The notes beneath the pieces are model-generated. The model saw only the letters and a list, made by a program, of their open reading frames with translations, was not told where the DNA came from and searched no databases. Made by a program: the position numbers and the translations under genes. Positions 48,601 to 60,876 of a DNA stretch of 64,000 nt are shown here, piece after piece (the stretch's first letter is position 1; each line of letters opens with the position of its first letter). This DNA comes from Strigamia acuminata (lineage: Eukaryota; Arthropoda; Chilopoda; Geophilomorpha; Linotaeniidae). The stretch spans positions 5,084,001-5,148,000 of the forward strand of contig OX442316.1 of NCBI GenBank assembly GCA_949358305.1, in the 5' to 3' direction.

Positions 48601-51600
48601 TCGTGTTTGCGGACATCTTTTGTCTCCGCCAACGAATAACACACTTGGTCATCATCTACCTTAATTTTCTCTGGAGGATCAATTGGCGAATCGGCTGCCA
48701 ACAGCACTCGCACTGTCTTGATCCACCCTTTGGCGCACGCGCAATCCAAAGCCGTCCAGTGATGAGAATTCCGCTCTTCCGAGTTGGCGCCGGCGTTTAA
48801 AAGCAACTGAGTAGCTCGATCGAAGCCCGCCAAAGCCGCTAAATGCATCGCAGTGTTGGAATCTTCATCTTCATCGTTGACGATTGGTTGTTTACGTTTA
48901 AGCAACTCCCGAACGACTCTTTAAAAACGGTTTTATTAATTACGGAGTAAAAAATAAATATCCTTAAATAGAACTTTACTTAGTCTTTCCATGTTTGGCC
49001 GCAAAATGCAAAGGCGTTTGCTCGTCCTCGTTTTTGTGATCAATCTGAGCATCTTGATCGAGTAAGTATTGGACCACACTCAAATACCCCTTCATTGCAG
49101 CGACGTGTAGTGGCGTGTTTCCAAACCTATCTGGTCTTCCTAATAACTCTTTAGCTTTTGGTTCTTGGAGTAAAATCTACACGAATAATAAAAAGTCAAA
49201 ATTTTTTTTCAAAATTTTTAAATCTATTTATTTACCACGAGTGATTCTAAATGATTCTCTTCAGCGGCCCAATAAACGGCGCTCTTGTCATTTTTATCAA
49301 CCGCAAAGATGTCGGCCCCGTGTTTGAGCAAACACTTAATTGCATCAACGTGGCCCTCGCAAGCGGCAATTATGAGCGGCGTAAAGTTATCCTTGTCTCG
49401 TCTCTCTATCATTGCCCCACTAGAAATTAACGCAATTTTCTAATTAGCATGTCATTCAACGGCCTTGAATTGTATCAATTTAATAAATTACTGAAGGATG
49501 AGATAGTCGATGACAGCCGTTTGATTGTATTCCGCAGCCCTGTACAGAGGCGTTTCTTGCAATCTATTTAAGCAGTCGATTCGTGCATTGTTCTCCGCAA
49601 CCAACAACTTGACAATGTCCAAATTGCCGGAAACCGCGGCCAAATGGAGCGGAAAAATAAAGTTGAGACGCGGCGCATTGACATCAGCACCTTTGAAAAC
49701 GTAAATTGAAATTATTATTTTTGTTCTTTTCAATTTATTGTGTTAAATATTATTCCAAAAGACCTTTGTGGATGAGGAGTTTGACTATATCGCAATGACC
49801 ATTGTCAACAGCAAGATGAAGAGCCGTGTTCTGCGCATCGTCTTGGTCACTCACCATCTAGAGTGCAAATTCACGATTGTATCAACAACCAACACGAGAA
49901 AACGCAAGTCCGTATAAAAGGGATCTTGCGGAATCAAGTTTTCTAAGCTTAACAAGTGCACGAGCGCGATTTTTTAATTGCACAAGATCCCTAATGTATT
50001 TACTTGAGCCACTTTTACCCATCCACCCTTCTGTTCCGCCGCGTCTAGCAATAACTTGGCTATGGCGATGTGTCCTTCCATCGCCGCTTTATGCAATGCA
50101 GTCGCTTGGTTCTTGTCGCAACAACGAATGTTCGCTCCAGCTTCGATTAGCATTGCTGCAATCTCCACGCTCCCGTGTACAGCGGCTAGATGAATCGGGG
50201 TCATTTCTTGATTGTCAGTGGCCTATTGAAAGATATGGGGTTCAATGATTTCAAACTGATATGTTACATAAGATCAAGTGAGGTGAAGAAACTTTGATTT
50301 CTTAATTTCACTCCATCTTTGAAAGTTTGAAGATTTTTAAGTGACCTCGATGTTGATTCCCCGGCAATGAAGGAGTTCCCTGGCTGCGATTTCGTTGCCG
50401 CGCATTGCCGCGTAGTGTAATGGCGTTTGGCCCGAGTTGTCCTTACAGTTGATCATCGCGCCTTGCGACGCTAGAAAGTGGATGACTGAAATGGTGGCCG
50501 GGTCGCAGGAGTTGTTACTGTCCAACGAGTCCCGCGACTCGGAATGACGGATGGTTTTACTGAACAACACCTGGAAAGATTCGTTTTCAATTGTATATAT
50601 GTATTTGCGTGGTTAAACCCACTTTTTTCTGTACCGAACTCAAGGTGTACGAGCGGGGTTTCATCTTGCCATCTTGGTAATTCTCCAGCACGATTTGAAT
50701 CGGATCTTGAACCTAAAGCGAAGAGAAATTTAAGTCAAGGTGAAGTCTTTTGATGCCGATTTGTTACCGTGATCGGCTTTGGACTTTTATCTATTTTCGG
50801 ACGACTGGTTTTCATCTTCCGCACATGTCTAGCAGCGAAGTGTAAAGGTGTAAGACCTTCCTCACCGCGTATATTTACATCTAGAAACATTTAAACGATT
50901 AAAATTAACTCCAAACATGGATTTTACAATATTGTAAATAATAATTTGTAAGCGGAACGGCTCGTACGCGTGACAATATATGATTTGTACATTAAATAAT
51001 GAATTTTATAATAAAATTGAAAAAATTCACATTTGACAAATAATAATATGTGGAATGCATTTCGTAATTCATTTTACAAAGAGTATTACCAACAGCATGC
51101 AAAAAAATAATTTTAATGTATTTTTAACCATATTGTAACGAGCCAGAATCGCACTCTGTATTCGTTGATGCCGCAACTGGACTTATCAAATAAAGACTAA
51201 TTTTCAACTTAAGGGAAATTAACTTTAACCCTTCTAGTGACCATTTGGGAATTATTGCGATGATTGAGGAGAAAAATTGATATTTTCTTACTTGCTCCTT
51301 TTTCCACGAGAAGATTGACCATCTCGAAGAAATTGTAGCGAGCGGCGTAGTGCAACGGACTAAGTTCATCTTCGTCCAGTTGGTCTATTTTGCGTCTTAG
51401 ATTTGTCACGCTTGTATCCAAAAGATATTTCATCAATTTGATGTCCCCGTCTCGAGCAGCCTGGAAAAGAATTTTTAAATTTCTAACCACATCTGCTTTC
51501 TTCTTCATTGATCGCTACTTGGAGCCGCGATCGGTGTGAAGTGGACCAAAGATTCTAATAATTTGTCATTGATATAAAACCCCAACAAAAGAACAATTCG

Positions 51601-52693
51601 TCATCAAAACACATGTTTTATTTTGAGGAGGAACAAAAAGAAGTTTATTCATTGTTATTTCCATGATGGCCAAATGAGATTTCGTTCCGATTCGTTTGCT
51701 GGGGTCAGCGTTGAGGAAAAGTAAATATAAAAAAAAATTGTTTAAATACTACTGTAATGTAAGAAAAACAATCCTTTTCTTTTTATAAATTAAATTTAAT
51801 TAGTGAGTTGGAATTAATCTCCCCCGAAAAATTTTTTTTTTTATATATTTATGTTCTGATATTTTTTCAAGGATGTAAATTCTAAACAGAGTAAATATTG
51901 GACGAAATCGTCCTTGTCATTATGTTGAAAAACTCCTATTCAAACAATTTAATTGGTTGTGGGAAAAGCCAGTGTCGTTCAAACTCTTTTTACATGTGTT
52001 TTGCTTGCAACATTTACCTATGGAAGTTTTCCATTGATTATTTTCCTGGAAATAAATTCTTTTCGTGTTTATCGGCTCCAAATTGATGTTTTCACACGCG
52101 TGTAATTGTAATACATACATTATCATTAAAAGAAAATTAACCACATAGCATTCAGATCCTTATTGACTTCAATTTATAGACTTATTATATTAAACAATAA
52201 TTCATCGATAATTAAATATCTAAGCCTCGTTACATCATCTAAATTGGCTAGACAACAATTTTAGTCACACAGTCTACAAATATTTCCTTCTCCCCCCAAC
52301 TCCCAAGGTAAAACAGCAGTTGACAAACCCACTATTGACTAAACAAATTCAAATTTAATAGACTCGCTAACTTAACAGCCTTTTAGCTGTGTTTTACGAT
52401 TACATAACTTTACGCCGAACGAAACCAAACTAAATTCTTGACATTTTTTATCATTTTACCTGATGTAACGTTTTAGGCACGTCCAATTGCCCAATATCCA
52501 AAGACGTCGGTCTCTTCTTGACCGAATCCATGTTATTTGACACGTCCAAGACAAAATCCAAATTCTTAAGACGCCTGAGTGGCGAGGCACGTGGCGACGG
52601 CATTGGCGACGGTCGTAGCGAGGAGATTCGACCGTGTAAGAAACCCTCATCTGCATGATTGAAGGCTTCGTTAATGTATTGTGTCTTTTCCAT
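45692..52693 (-). CDS. TRPA-subfamily cation channel with long ankyrin domain
   Basis: Twenty-two exons give about 1269 aa: 52693-52460, 51460-51292, 50880-50768, 50712-50623, 50570-50346, 50222-50004, 49857-49764, 49690-49492, 49419-49236, 49176-48980, 48918-48660, 48565-48429, 48360-48239, 47868-47698, 47635-47326, 47255-47105, 47041-46910, 46851-46651, 46590-46423, 46256-46188, 46121-45939, 45874-45692. About 14-16 ankyrin repeats (for example SPLHYAARYN, TPIHLAAVHG, TPLHVAAMKG, ITPLHLAAGRGH); then DTPMRMLIRKLPDVAEKVFF; six TM segments (S5 VMSLLLIAFGLAFY, pore RVITMMLGEYQFDDLF, S6 IPAYILIVLFLLLCSMATL); TRP-like GLAVDDIKEVQEQAELRRLA; C-terminal coiled coil. TRPA channels sense heat, irritants or humidity in insects. 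It looks closer to the insect TRPA5/waterwitch/pyrexia group than to TRPA1, but I cannot decide which. An alternative start at 51508 (MKKKADVVRNLKILFQ) reads in frame into exon 2. Confidence 0.92.
47990..48215 (-). mobile_element. Possible decayed non-LTR retrotransposon fragment
   Basis: A GC-richer block inside a TRPA intron. On minus it reads, with interruptions, SFIVDVTVR, a stop, EWGSSLADADAEKIAKYDHI, reminiscent of the C-terminal 'VDVT...KxxKY' region of R2-like retrotransposon polyproteins. Stops and frame changes show that it is dead. Assignment rests on a short resemblance. Confidence 0.3.
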
Positions 52694-55356
52694 CACGCAT
52701 TAACCGTGTTCTTCGCACTGGGGTTCCGGTGATGGTCCCTTTGCGCGAAATGCAACCATTAATGTGTGGGCGGAAAGTGCCGTCGTGAAAAATGAAGGAA
52801 ACAAATCGAAGGCGAGAATTTCTGATGGCGAATGGAGAAGGAGGAGATTGAGGAGTTATTCAAGTGCAACTGGTGACATTTCGCAAGGAAGCCATCAGAT
52901 GATCAGCGTCGATCAAATAAATGGAGAAACTTTTTTTTCCTGGACTTGTTTGCAACTGCCTTTGAAACTATAAAACGAGTTCGTAGCCAGAAGGGATGGT
53001 TCGCGGAGAGTGGTTCGTACAGGTCCACCGTCAACTTTGTTGAAATGTAAATAGTTTTTTAAACGGTGGGGGCAATAGAAGAGAAGGAAAAAATTAACCC
53101 CTGACGGTGGAATTGTTGGATGGCGGCCAAGTTGTTGCACAAATGCGTTTTTCATTTGATTTGTTTGTTGGATGTCTTAGACTCACTTGAGAAAAACTAT
53201 AAAAGTGAATGATAAAGATAACATTAAATTGGTTCATTGATCTATTCTATTCTGTGTGGTTGGTGGATGGGATCGGGTGCAAAGCAGTTGCAACCAGAAA
53301 GAAAATAAAGAAAAATTGAATCGTTGCATAATTTTTTTTTTTTTAGTGAATATTTTGTTACATTTTATAAGGAAAAATGGTGTTTCGAGCCGTTTATGGT
53401 GTTCCAGTGTAATAGCATTATGTAGATTATGACTCGATAACAAATTATCATCATTGTTATTATTTTATTTCCCGTGTAGTTTTATTGTAGCATTGCGAAA
53501 TGCCATTTGAAATGCACTTTGGAAAGCGATTTGGAATGATATTGAGCGGAAACAATTGGAATGTTTAGTATTTACTTTCTAAAGTAGACATTACTTTGAA
53601 GTACCAGAGTGATGGAACATCAACAGAATTGATTTTAATCACTTTTGAGTCATTAAAAGCTGATTTTTTTAGATCGGAATCTTTTTTTTCCTATTGGAGC
53701 ATCCGTGTCAATCTATTAAAACAATTATACTTATTAATATTTGTTATTATTTGTTTGTATTACTAAAAAAAACAAGATTGATCGTTCAAGTAAGACCAGA
53801 AGAAAGCAATTATAGGAGTAAACGAAGCAGATCGCAATTAAAACGAATAAAATTCAACAGGAACATCACAAACAAATATGCTCGAGCAAAAACTTGACCT
53901 CATATTCCATCCTTTTACATTTCATTTGCTATTTAGCTGAAATTCCTTTCTGTGGTGACAGGACAACATCCACCAACATCCTATAACGACCTGTCACGAG
54001 TTCTTCGATTAATTTCGTAAATACCAAACAAATTGCAATGAGGTGATTGCAATCATTGTCATTTTTATCACAATCATTGCAACTAATTTAAATAATCGAT
54101 CTTTTTTACTTTGGTTCAGTAGTTTTACCTAAATTCAGTAACTGAGACAGTATGGCACAATTAAAACCAATATTTCAAATTTTTAATCGAATTTGCATAC
54201 ACACGAAGCAAAAATATTGTGTGGAGTACAGCAGCGAAGCACAGGGGCAGCAAACTGTGAATTTCTCTTATAAATGGCGGATATACAAAATATGTTATTA
54301 TTTTTTTTTTTAAAAAAAATAAAATTAGGACATCATATATTTTACGTTCAGTTCTTTGCACCTTGTATGAGGCTATAAAACAAAAAATTAAACCTACATT
54401 TTCCCAAATCAACAGTCCGTGTCCTGTTATGCCGTCAATAACATTTGTGATTAAATAAAAGATTTTTAAATAATTAATTAAAAATTATTTTTTAAAAAAA
54501 AAACCACAGTATTTGCAACCTCATCTTTGACACACAAATTCATAAAATAAAAAAAATTAGCACATTGTCACCTCTAAAACAACAAAAAACATCATTAATT
54601 TAATTCACCGCTTACTAGTTCCCCAAATTGCCATTAAAACCAATTAATCACATCACAGAGCGAACCCCATTGGGTGTCATACGTGTTTTTAAATCATTTA
54701 CGATCTGAACTAGACTGACCTAATAATCACGCATCACTACTCGCGATATTATTCTTTTTTTCAAAATTCAAAGACTTGGAAAATCGTATTCGACAAAAAC
54801 CTCATTGCCCACATGCCAAACACAAACAAGTCACGTTAGTCGGAACAAAATCTAAGGATATTTACAACCATTCAACCGTTTTAAAACGAATTTATCCGGA
54901 TTTATGTTGCAATTACAATAAATTACAATAAACACTAGTCGTGCGACCATTCACCGAAGGACGTAAACGAAATAAAATTCATTTCTTTTTTTTTAAATTT
55001 TCAAAGTCCAAACCAAAACGGACATAAATAAATCATCTAAATAACATATCATCGTATCACAAGGTTCGATCCTTCAGTCCCAAATTTCGGAAACTGAACC
55101 GAAATTTTTTCAAGGCCCCCGTTTTCATTAAACTTCCGTGTTATTACGACGAGAAAAACAAGGCCGCCGCGGAAAAATTAAAACTCTGTCAAGGCGAGGG
55201 GGTGGTTGAACCAGTTTTGACAATTTCTGCAGGCTTTTGTTCTAATCCGATCGCATTTTTTCACTTTCTTGCGTGAAAACGAGCATGACCAGCTTTGACG
55301 TCACCAACGTTATTTGGAGCATTAATTTTTCTCGCTACATTAGACGACAAGTTGCG
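52694..55356. other. Intergenic region with TRPA and ZP gene 5' flanks
   Basis: About 2.7 kb between two divergently transcribed genes. AT-rich with long homopolymers; no gene is supported. It must contain both promoters. A start at 52693 for TRPA lies 2.66 kb from the ZP gene start. Confidence 0.5.
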
Positions 55357-58300
55357 ATGGAGCGTACGGTAAGACATTCTCAATGCTCGACATTTCGCAT
55401 AACCCGCCAACTTTTCCTGCTTTTCAGACCTCTTTCTTCTTCTTCATGCTGCCATGGACGCTGGTAGTGATATTTTGCCCCACGCTTTCCACCGGTACAT
55501 GAGTATAATTCGTATTGAACGCGATTTTCGTTGTTAAAATCGTTTATTGCTACAGCGCTGTATTGCAACGGCGTGGAGACGTTCGAAAAAGTGTCCGGGA
55601 TGACAATGCGAGGTGCCACCAGCTCACCACTGTACGTGAGCACGGGTTCTTCGGTCACGGCTGAATGCAACATGCGATGCCGCGCATCTCTCGGCTGTTC
55701 CGCCTACGTCACCAATTACGACATGAATGCTTGTTTCCGTGTCGACGGATCGTCATCCTTTGAGCGTGGTCAACAACAACTCATGAAAGCCACCGAACGT
55801 CTTCATTACTTCGAGAAAATATGTCTGCAAGGTAAGTGCGATATTCGAACTGTAAAAACCACAATATGGGAAATTGAGGAAATTAGTTCAAAGCGTTTAA
55901 GCATTGTTTGCCCCCTTCAAAGCTTCCCTGCATGTCACGAATATCTGCAACTCTTTTAACACCAAATATAAATATTACAAAATTATTAGATTTAAGGAAA
56001 TTCCTTTATTAATAGTAATTTGGGATTATCACAGTGGAAATCGTAGAAAAGGACGGTTATGACGTGTTATTTAATGAATTGGACCACGTACAACTTCATT
56101 TCAGGCCCTGTGTGTGATCGTGCGTGGTCATTTGAGCGCGTTCTCAATCATCAGTTGATGGGGTTCGATAATAAGTTGATGCAGAACGTTCCGTCGCGTC
56201 AAAGTTGCGAAGAAATGTGCCTGATGGAGAAGGATTTTCAATGCATGTCCGCCGAATACGACGGTAGGAATTGTCGTATGAGCAAAGAGTCTCGTCGCAC
56301 CCAACCGGGCGCTTTCCAAGCGGCCATGGGAGTCGAATACATGGAAAACCAATGTGCCCAACCACCTGCCGGTAGTTAATCAACTTTTTTTTAAAAGATA
56401 ATTAAAATTCCGTCCAGTTTTTCATTAAATCTCGCTCGCAGAGGTCACTGGAGAATGCGAGTTCGAGCAAATGGCGAACATGGACGTCGGTCACGCCGAT
56501 CTGCAACGAGCGGCCGCTAACCAGCAGCAATGTCAAGACATGTGCGAAGGTTCTCGGCTTTTCTCGTGCCGCTCGTTCTCGTGGAATGCCGACACGAACA
56601 TGTGCCGTCTTTCTGCGGACGACATGCACAGTGTGGCCCCGGCTAAAATGAGACAGGCGAGACAAGGAACGAGTCTCTTCCAAAGGAGTGCATGCTTGAA
56701 CAGTTAAGCATTTCCACTTCGTTTTTTTGTTGTTTAAATTAATTAATCGGTCTTCCGTCGCTTTCAGTGAGTCTCGCGTGCTCGTCGGACATGATGACAG
56801 TCACACTACGAACTCCAGAGCCCTTCATGGGCCGAATTTACGCACGTGATGAACCCATGTTGTGCGAAGCGTTTGGAAACGGGCGAATGGAAACACAGAT
56901 CAGCATGATGTTGCATCAATCTCGATGCGGTGTGATGGAAGAAGTATGTCGAATTCCTCGCTGGTTTTTCTCAAATAAATTCGGATAAATCGTTATTATA
57001 GAGTCCTGGGATGTTCGCGAACATTGTGGTTATTCAGCAACATCCGATTCTTCAACGCAAAGGCGATCGATCGGTCAAATTGATGTGTTTCTTCGAGGCT
57101 GACAACAGGACCGTTACCAGCGGAATGAACGTGGTAACAGAGTACGTATGGAAAAGCGATTTGGTTTTGTCGGAGTTTCTCTACAACTGCGAGATTTCCC
57201 TTTGTAGTAACAGCGGTGCTGTGGATTTAGTCAATTCGACGGCCCCGCCACCGACAGTTCGACTGCGCATAGTCGATATCAATGGCACTGATGTGATGGG
57301 AGCGACTCTTGGAGACCAGCTTTTTCTTCGTATTGAAATTGATGAAGACAGTATGGAAAATTAGTTATTTTTTTTTTAAAGGAAGCAATTTTTTAAAATT
57401 ATTTTCTCGTAGGTGCGTACGATATTTTCCCCCGGGACTTAGTAACTCGAAGTGGTACCACGGATGAATCCATAGTTTTATTGGACAGTGCAGGGTAATT
57501 CATTTCCTTCTTTTATTGACGAATAAATCGACTTTTTGGGTTTTTTTTTCAGATGTCCGACGGATCCTAACATTTTCTCCGGTCTACAACGGATTCCAAA
57601 CACGAGAAATTACGAGGGCAACTTTGAGGCTTTTAAATTTAGTACCGATGCAGTCGTACGGTTTACGGTCAACATCCAATTCTGCCTTCGTGAATGTCCT
57701 CCGGTAAGTTAACTTACAGCATCTCTTGTCCTAAAGAGCGCAAGTAAAATTCCAAAGCTTGCTAGTACAAGTTTAAAGAGAGAGTCATTTACAAGCTCAC
57801 TTGGTCCGCTTTTGTCTTACCGGCTTAACTAGCAAACTCAAGCTAGCTAGGTAGCTAGCCAGAAATTCCCGCCAAAATCTCCTCCAAGAATTTCCTCACG
57901 ATTCTGATTGGCCGTCAAAGTCACATGACCAAAACACCAGCAAGCTTGAAGCTGGTAAATCAAACTCGGTTTGATCGGAGCGGGTGAGTACAAGCTCGCT
58001 TCAAAACAAAGCTTTGAATAAAAACGCAAGCTTGTGTTTGCTCAAGCGGGCGAGTTTTTAGCCGCTTTTTCAAGTAAAAACAAGCTTTTAAATTTTACCC
58101 GCTCTCTTGTGTTTCCACCTTTTAGAAGATCATTTTTAAATAACTCAGACAAAAACCGTTTCCCTTTGTTGCCGTTGCAACATTCGTGATTGCCATTCAT
58201 GTGCATCAGTTTCCTTGTCTTAACAATATAATTTCCCAATTTTAATCCGTTTCCGCGCTTCCGATAAGAGGAAAAAATCGCTTCAACCAGTCAAGGTGCA

Positions 58301-59046
58301 AAAGGTAGGCAACCTTGATGGACCCTGGATCAAGGATGGGACACCATTGAAACTGTTTCACTTTTTAAAAATTAATTTTCAAGGACCCCAAAGTTCATCT
58401 ACAATTTTTTTACGTTTGCGATTGTTCATTCATTCATTCATTTCCCTGTAAAGCCGGAATGCAATGGTAACTCGACTGCAGCACCCAGCCCACCTATGCC
58501 ACCACCTCCCAAGCAAAATCGAATGTCAGATCCTATGTCAGATCCTATGCAAAATCGAATGTCAGATCCTATGCAAAGTCCAATGGCAACTCCTATGGAC
58601 GATCATGATCCAAACGATGTTTCAAACGGGCGTCATAAACGTGACATCACAGAAGCATTTTATGAACCTCTCGTCTTATCCGAATTGAACCTTCAACGCC
58701 AACTTCTTGTCAATAACATCGATTTGGAACAAGATCCAATGGCAATTGAAGAGGAAACTTCTAATCACAATACAGGTAAATAAAAATTCTTCTATTCAAT
58801 TAAATTCAACTAAAAAATATATATTTATATCTTCTAGTTGTGCCGCCGGATCAAGTCTGTCTGAGTTCAACTCTACTGTTGATTTCCGGAATTTGTTTAG
58901 CAATTCTTCAAGTGTGTATAGTGGCAACGTGCACAGCTTGCCTTTGCCTTCACAGACCACGCAACAAGGAACTAACTTCAGGGTCAATTCCTCATCCAAT
59001 CATGTTTGATGTCAAGCACAGAGGCCACAACAACTACAGAGTGTAA
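55357..59046 (+). CDS. PAN-module + ZP-domain apical matrix protein (neyo/nyobe/morpheyus type)
   Basis: Twelve exons, about 701 aa: 55357-55368, 55428-55494, 55556-55831, 56105-56371, 56442-56702, 56768-56943, 57002-57141, 57208-57350, 57413-57494, 57553-57703, 58454-58775, 58838-59046. The 12-nt first exon (MERT) splices to the signal peptide (TSFFFFMLPWTLVVIF). Three PAN/Apple modules, about one per exon: YCNGVETFEK to EKICLQ; PVCDRAWSFERV to MENQCAQ; GECEFEQMAN to RSACLN. ZP domain: LACSSDMMTVTLRT, STAPPPTVRLRIVD, LGDQLFLRIEIDEDS, FSTDAVVRFTVNIQFCLRECPP. Then a Met/Asp/Pro repeat linker, a furin site RHKR, TM (STLLLISGICLAILQVCIV) and a short cytoplasmic tail. In Drosophila such proteins organise apical extracellular matrix and cell shape in cuticle-forming epithelia. 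Intron 10 carries a MITE. Confidence 0.92.
57733..58120. mobile_element. Harbinger-like MITE, inverted copy 2
   Basis: Reverse-complement copy of the element at 29335-29732, roughly 90% alike by eye. Its right end keeps ACCCGCTCTCTTGTGTTTCC-ACCT; its left end has lost the outermost 14 or so bases (AAAGAGCGCAAGTAAAATTC). Located in the long intron 10 of the ZP gene. Coding exons are not disrupted. Confidence 0.85.
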
Positions 59047-60544
59047 ACAAATCTAAATATTACTTATTATGTCTATTTTATATTTTTTTTTGTCTCTATT
59101 GCTTAATTTTTAAATTAAAAACTTGCTTAAGTGATTAAATTATGATGTCTAATATTATCCGCACTCTGCAAGCACTTTTTTCAATCTCTACTAATAACTT
59201 ATGTGGTCAAGGTGGCTTAGTTTGACGGTTAACCCGCCCACCTTGATTGGAGAAACCTTGCCACTTGCTCCATGCTACTATTTATATAGGATATTGTTTT
59301 TTTTTTGGTTCAAATATCGAGCAAAGGAAAAAATGCAGACAAACTTGGTTGTCTACTGCTCGGTTTTTGAAGGTTGGGTGTGGTCAATGTAAAACTATTG
59401 ATGCAATTAACGGTCCGGAATGTAATAAATTTTTTTAAGGTCCTGTAATGTTGATTTAATGGCTGATTTGTTACATGTGTTTAAAAATTAAGTTTCTTTA
59501 AAAAAAAAATTATGTTTTTTTGTGTGTAAAATTGAAATTAAAAGATATTTTCAATTTTTTTTTTGTTTTTCTTTTTGGATTTTGGGGTTAGGAATGCAAA
59601 GTCATGAGTTAGTTGACTGTTAATGATTTTTCAATATTAAAATAAAACACGTTTGGAGGAAAATAGTACACAAAGAAATGCCTGTCAAGGTGGTTGAGAC
59701 CTCGAAGAGAATAAAGCCTCGATTCAATTTCATTTAAAATTAAGACGTGTAATCAATAATACAGTTAGAAATTCACCCAATTCTGTTTTTATATGATTTT
59801 GATTTAAAGCGGTCAAGAAAAATAAATTCGATTTCGTTTTCATACAATTTCTTTTGATTAAACACGTTTTTTTTTATATAAAAATTTTTAAAAAAGATAC
59901 GCGATAGCTATATTGAAAAATTCGTGTTTTAAGTGTTTTGTGTGTTTCTTTTTGTATCTTTTAACATCACAAAACAAAAATACAAACATCTTTTCCACTT
60001 ATAACACGACTTTTGGATGCAGCTAGTGTTCTACCACGTAAAAACAGAATTGAGTGTATACACTATACAGTACAAGGAGGGAGTAAAGGATAGAAAAACA
60101 GTGGCAGACTTGTAAGTAATTTATTAATAAAATTTGTTAATTTTCAGTTCCAAAATGAGTTAATTTGGGACAATTTTAAATCCGCCACTAAAACAAAGTA
60201 TTCGGAAATGACAAATACACCAGAGTTCTCATTCAGTACCACGTAGACAAACGTGGGGCAACCACGGAGCGGTAAAGAGTTGGATTTGTTGCCCCCATCA
60301 TTAAAGTACAAAAATAATAATAATAAGAATATTATTCTTAAAATTATTATTTTTGAATATTAATTTTCAGATATTTTCCATGTTTTGGATATTTTGTTTT
60401 ATATTTGGCAATAAAATTCATTAAAATCACTAAAAAAGAAATAATAACAATACACTGTGACAAAACAATGATTGGCTACGTCGGATCGATTCATTCTTGA
60501 CAAAATATCAAAATCAAGCGAATCGAAAGGAATATCTTTCAAAA
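59047..60544. other. 3' UTR and intergenic DNA
   Basis: AT-rich. An AATAAA near 59641 may serve the ZP gene. No other gene is supported. Confidence 0.5.
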
Positions 60545-60856
60545 ATGTCGAAACCAGGTGTTCCCAAATTTCAATCCGAAGACAACCGATCATCAATTGG
60601 TGTCCAGTTCAGCCAAACCTCGAGCGATGTGGTCAAGTTGGATACCGAATACCTCAAGCATCACATGGGGATGTCGCTCAAATTAGGCCTGGCTCAGATC
60701 TGCTTGAAGAAACCGCGCGATCCCATCGAATTCCTGGCCCACTACTTGTACAAATACCGGGAGAACGAACTCGCCGACGCCGAGAGAGAAAAGGACGATG
60801 AATTAAAATCACTCCAGCTGGGTGTTCTCGACGCTAAAGAAAGCGAAACTGAATAA
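60545..60856 (+). CDS. DPY30-motif protein, DYDC-like
   Basis: Single exon, 103 aa. The frame is open from 60497, but the first ATG is at 60545 (MSKPGVPKFQ). Residues about 35-80 carry a clear Dpy-30 motif: DTEYLKHHMGMSLKLGLAQI, CLKKPRDPIEFLAHYLYKYR. The conserved DPIEFLA-YLYKY helix forms the four-helix-bundle dimer that binds amphipathic helices in RIIa/DPY30 proteins. The layout 'YL-x(n)-LGLA-x-PxDPIEFLA-YLYKY' followed by a charged helix matches DYDC1/DYDC2 and radial-spoke-type proteins more than the core COMPASS subunit Dpy-30. A role in cilia or sperm axonemes is likely for that group but is inferred. Its stop is 20 bp from the stop of the convergent RRP36 gene. Confidence 0.85.
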   Translation: MSKPGVPKFQSEDNRSSIGVQFSQTSSDVVKLDTEYLKHHMGMSLKLGLAQICLKKPRDPIEFLAHYLYKYRENELADAEREKDDELKSLQLGVLDAKESETE

Positions 60857-60876
60857 TTTCAATCAAAAAGGAGCAT

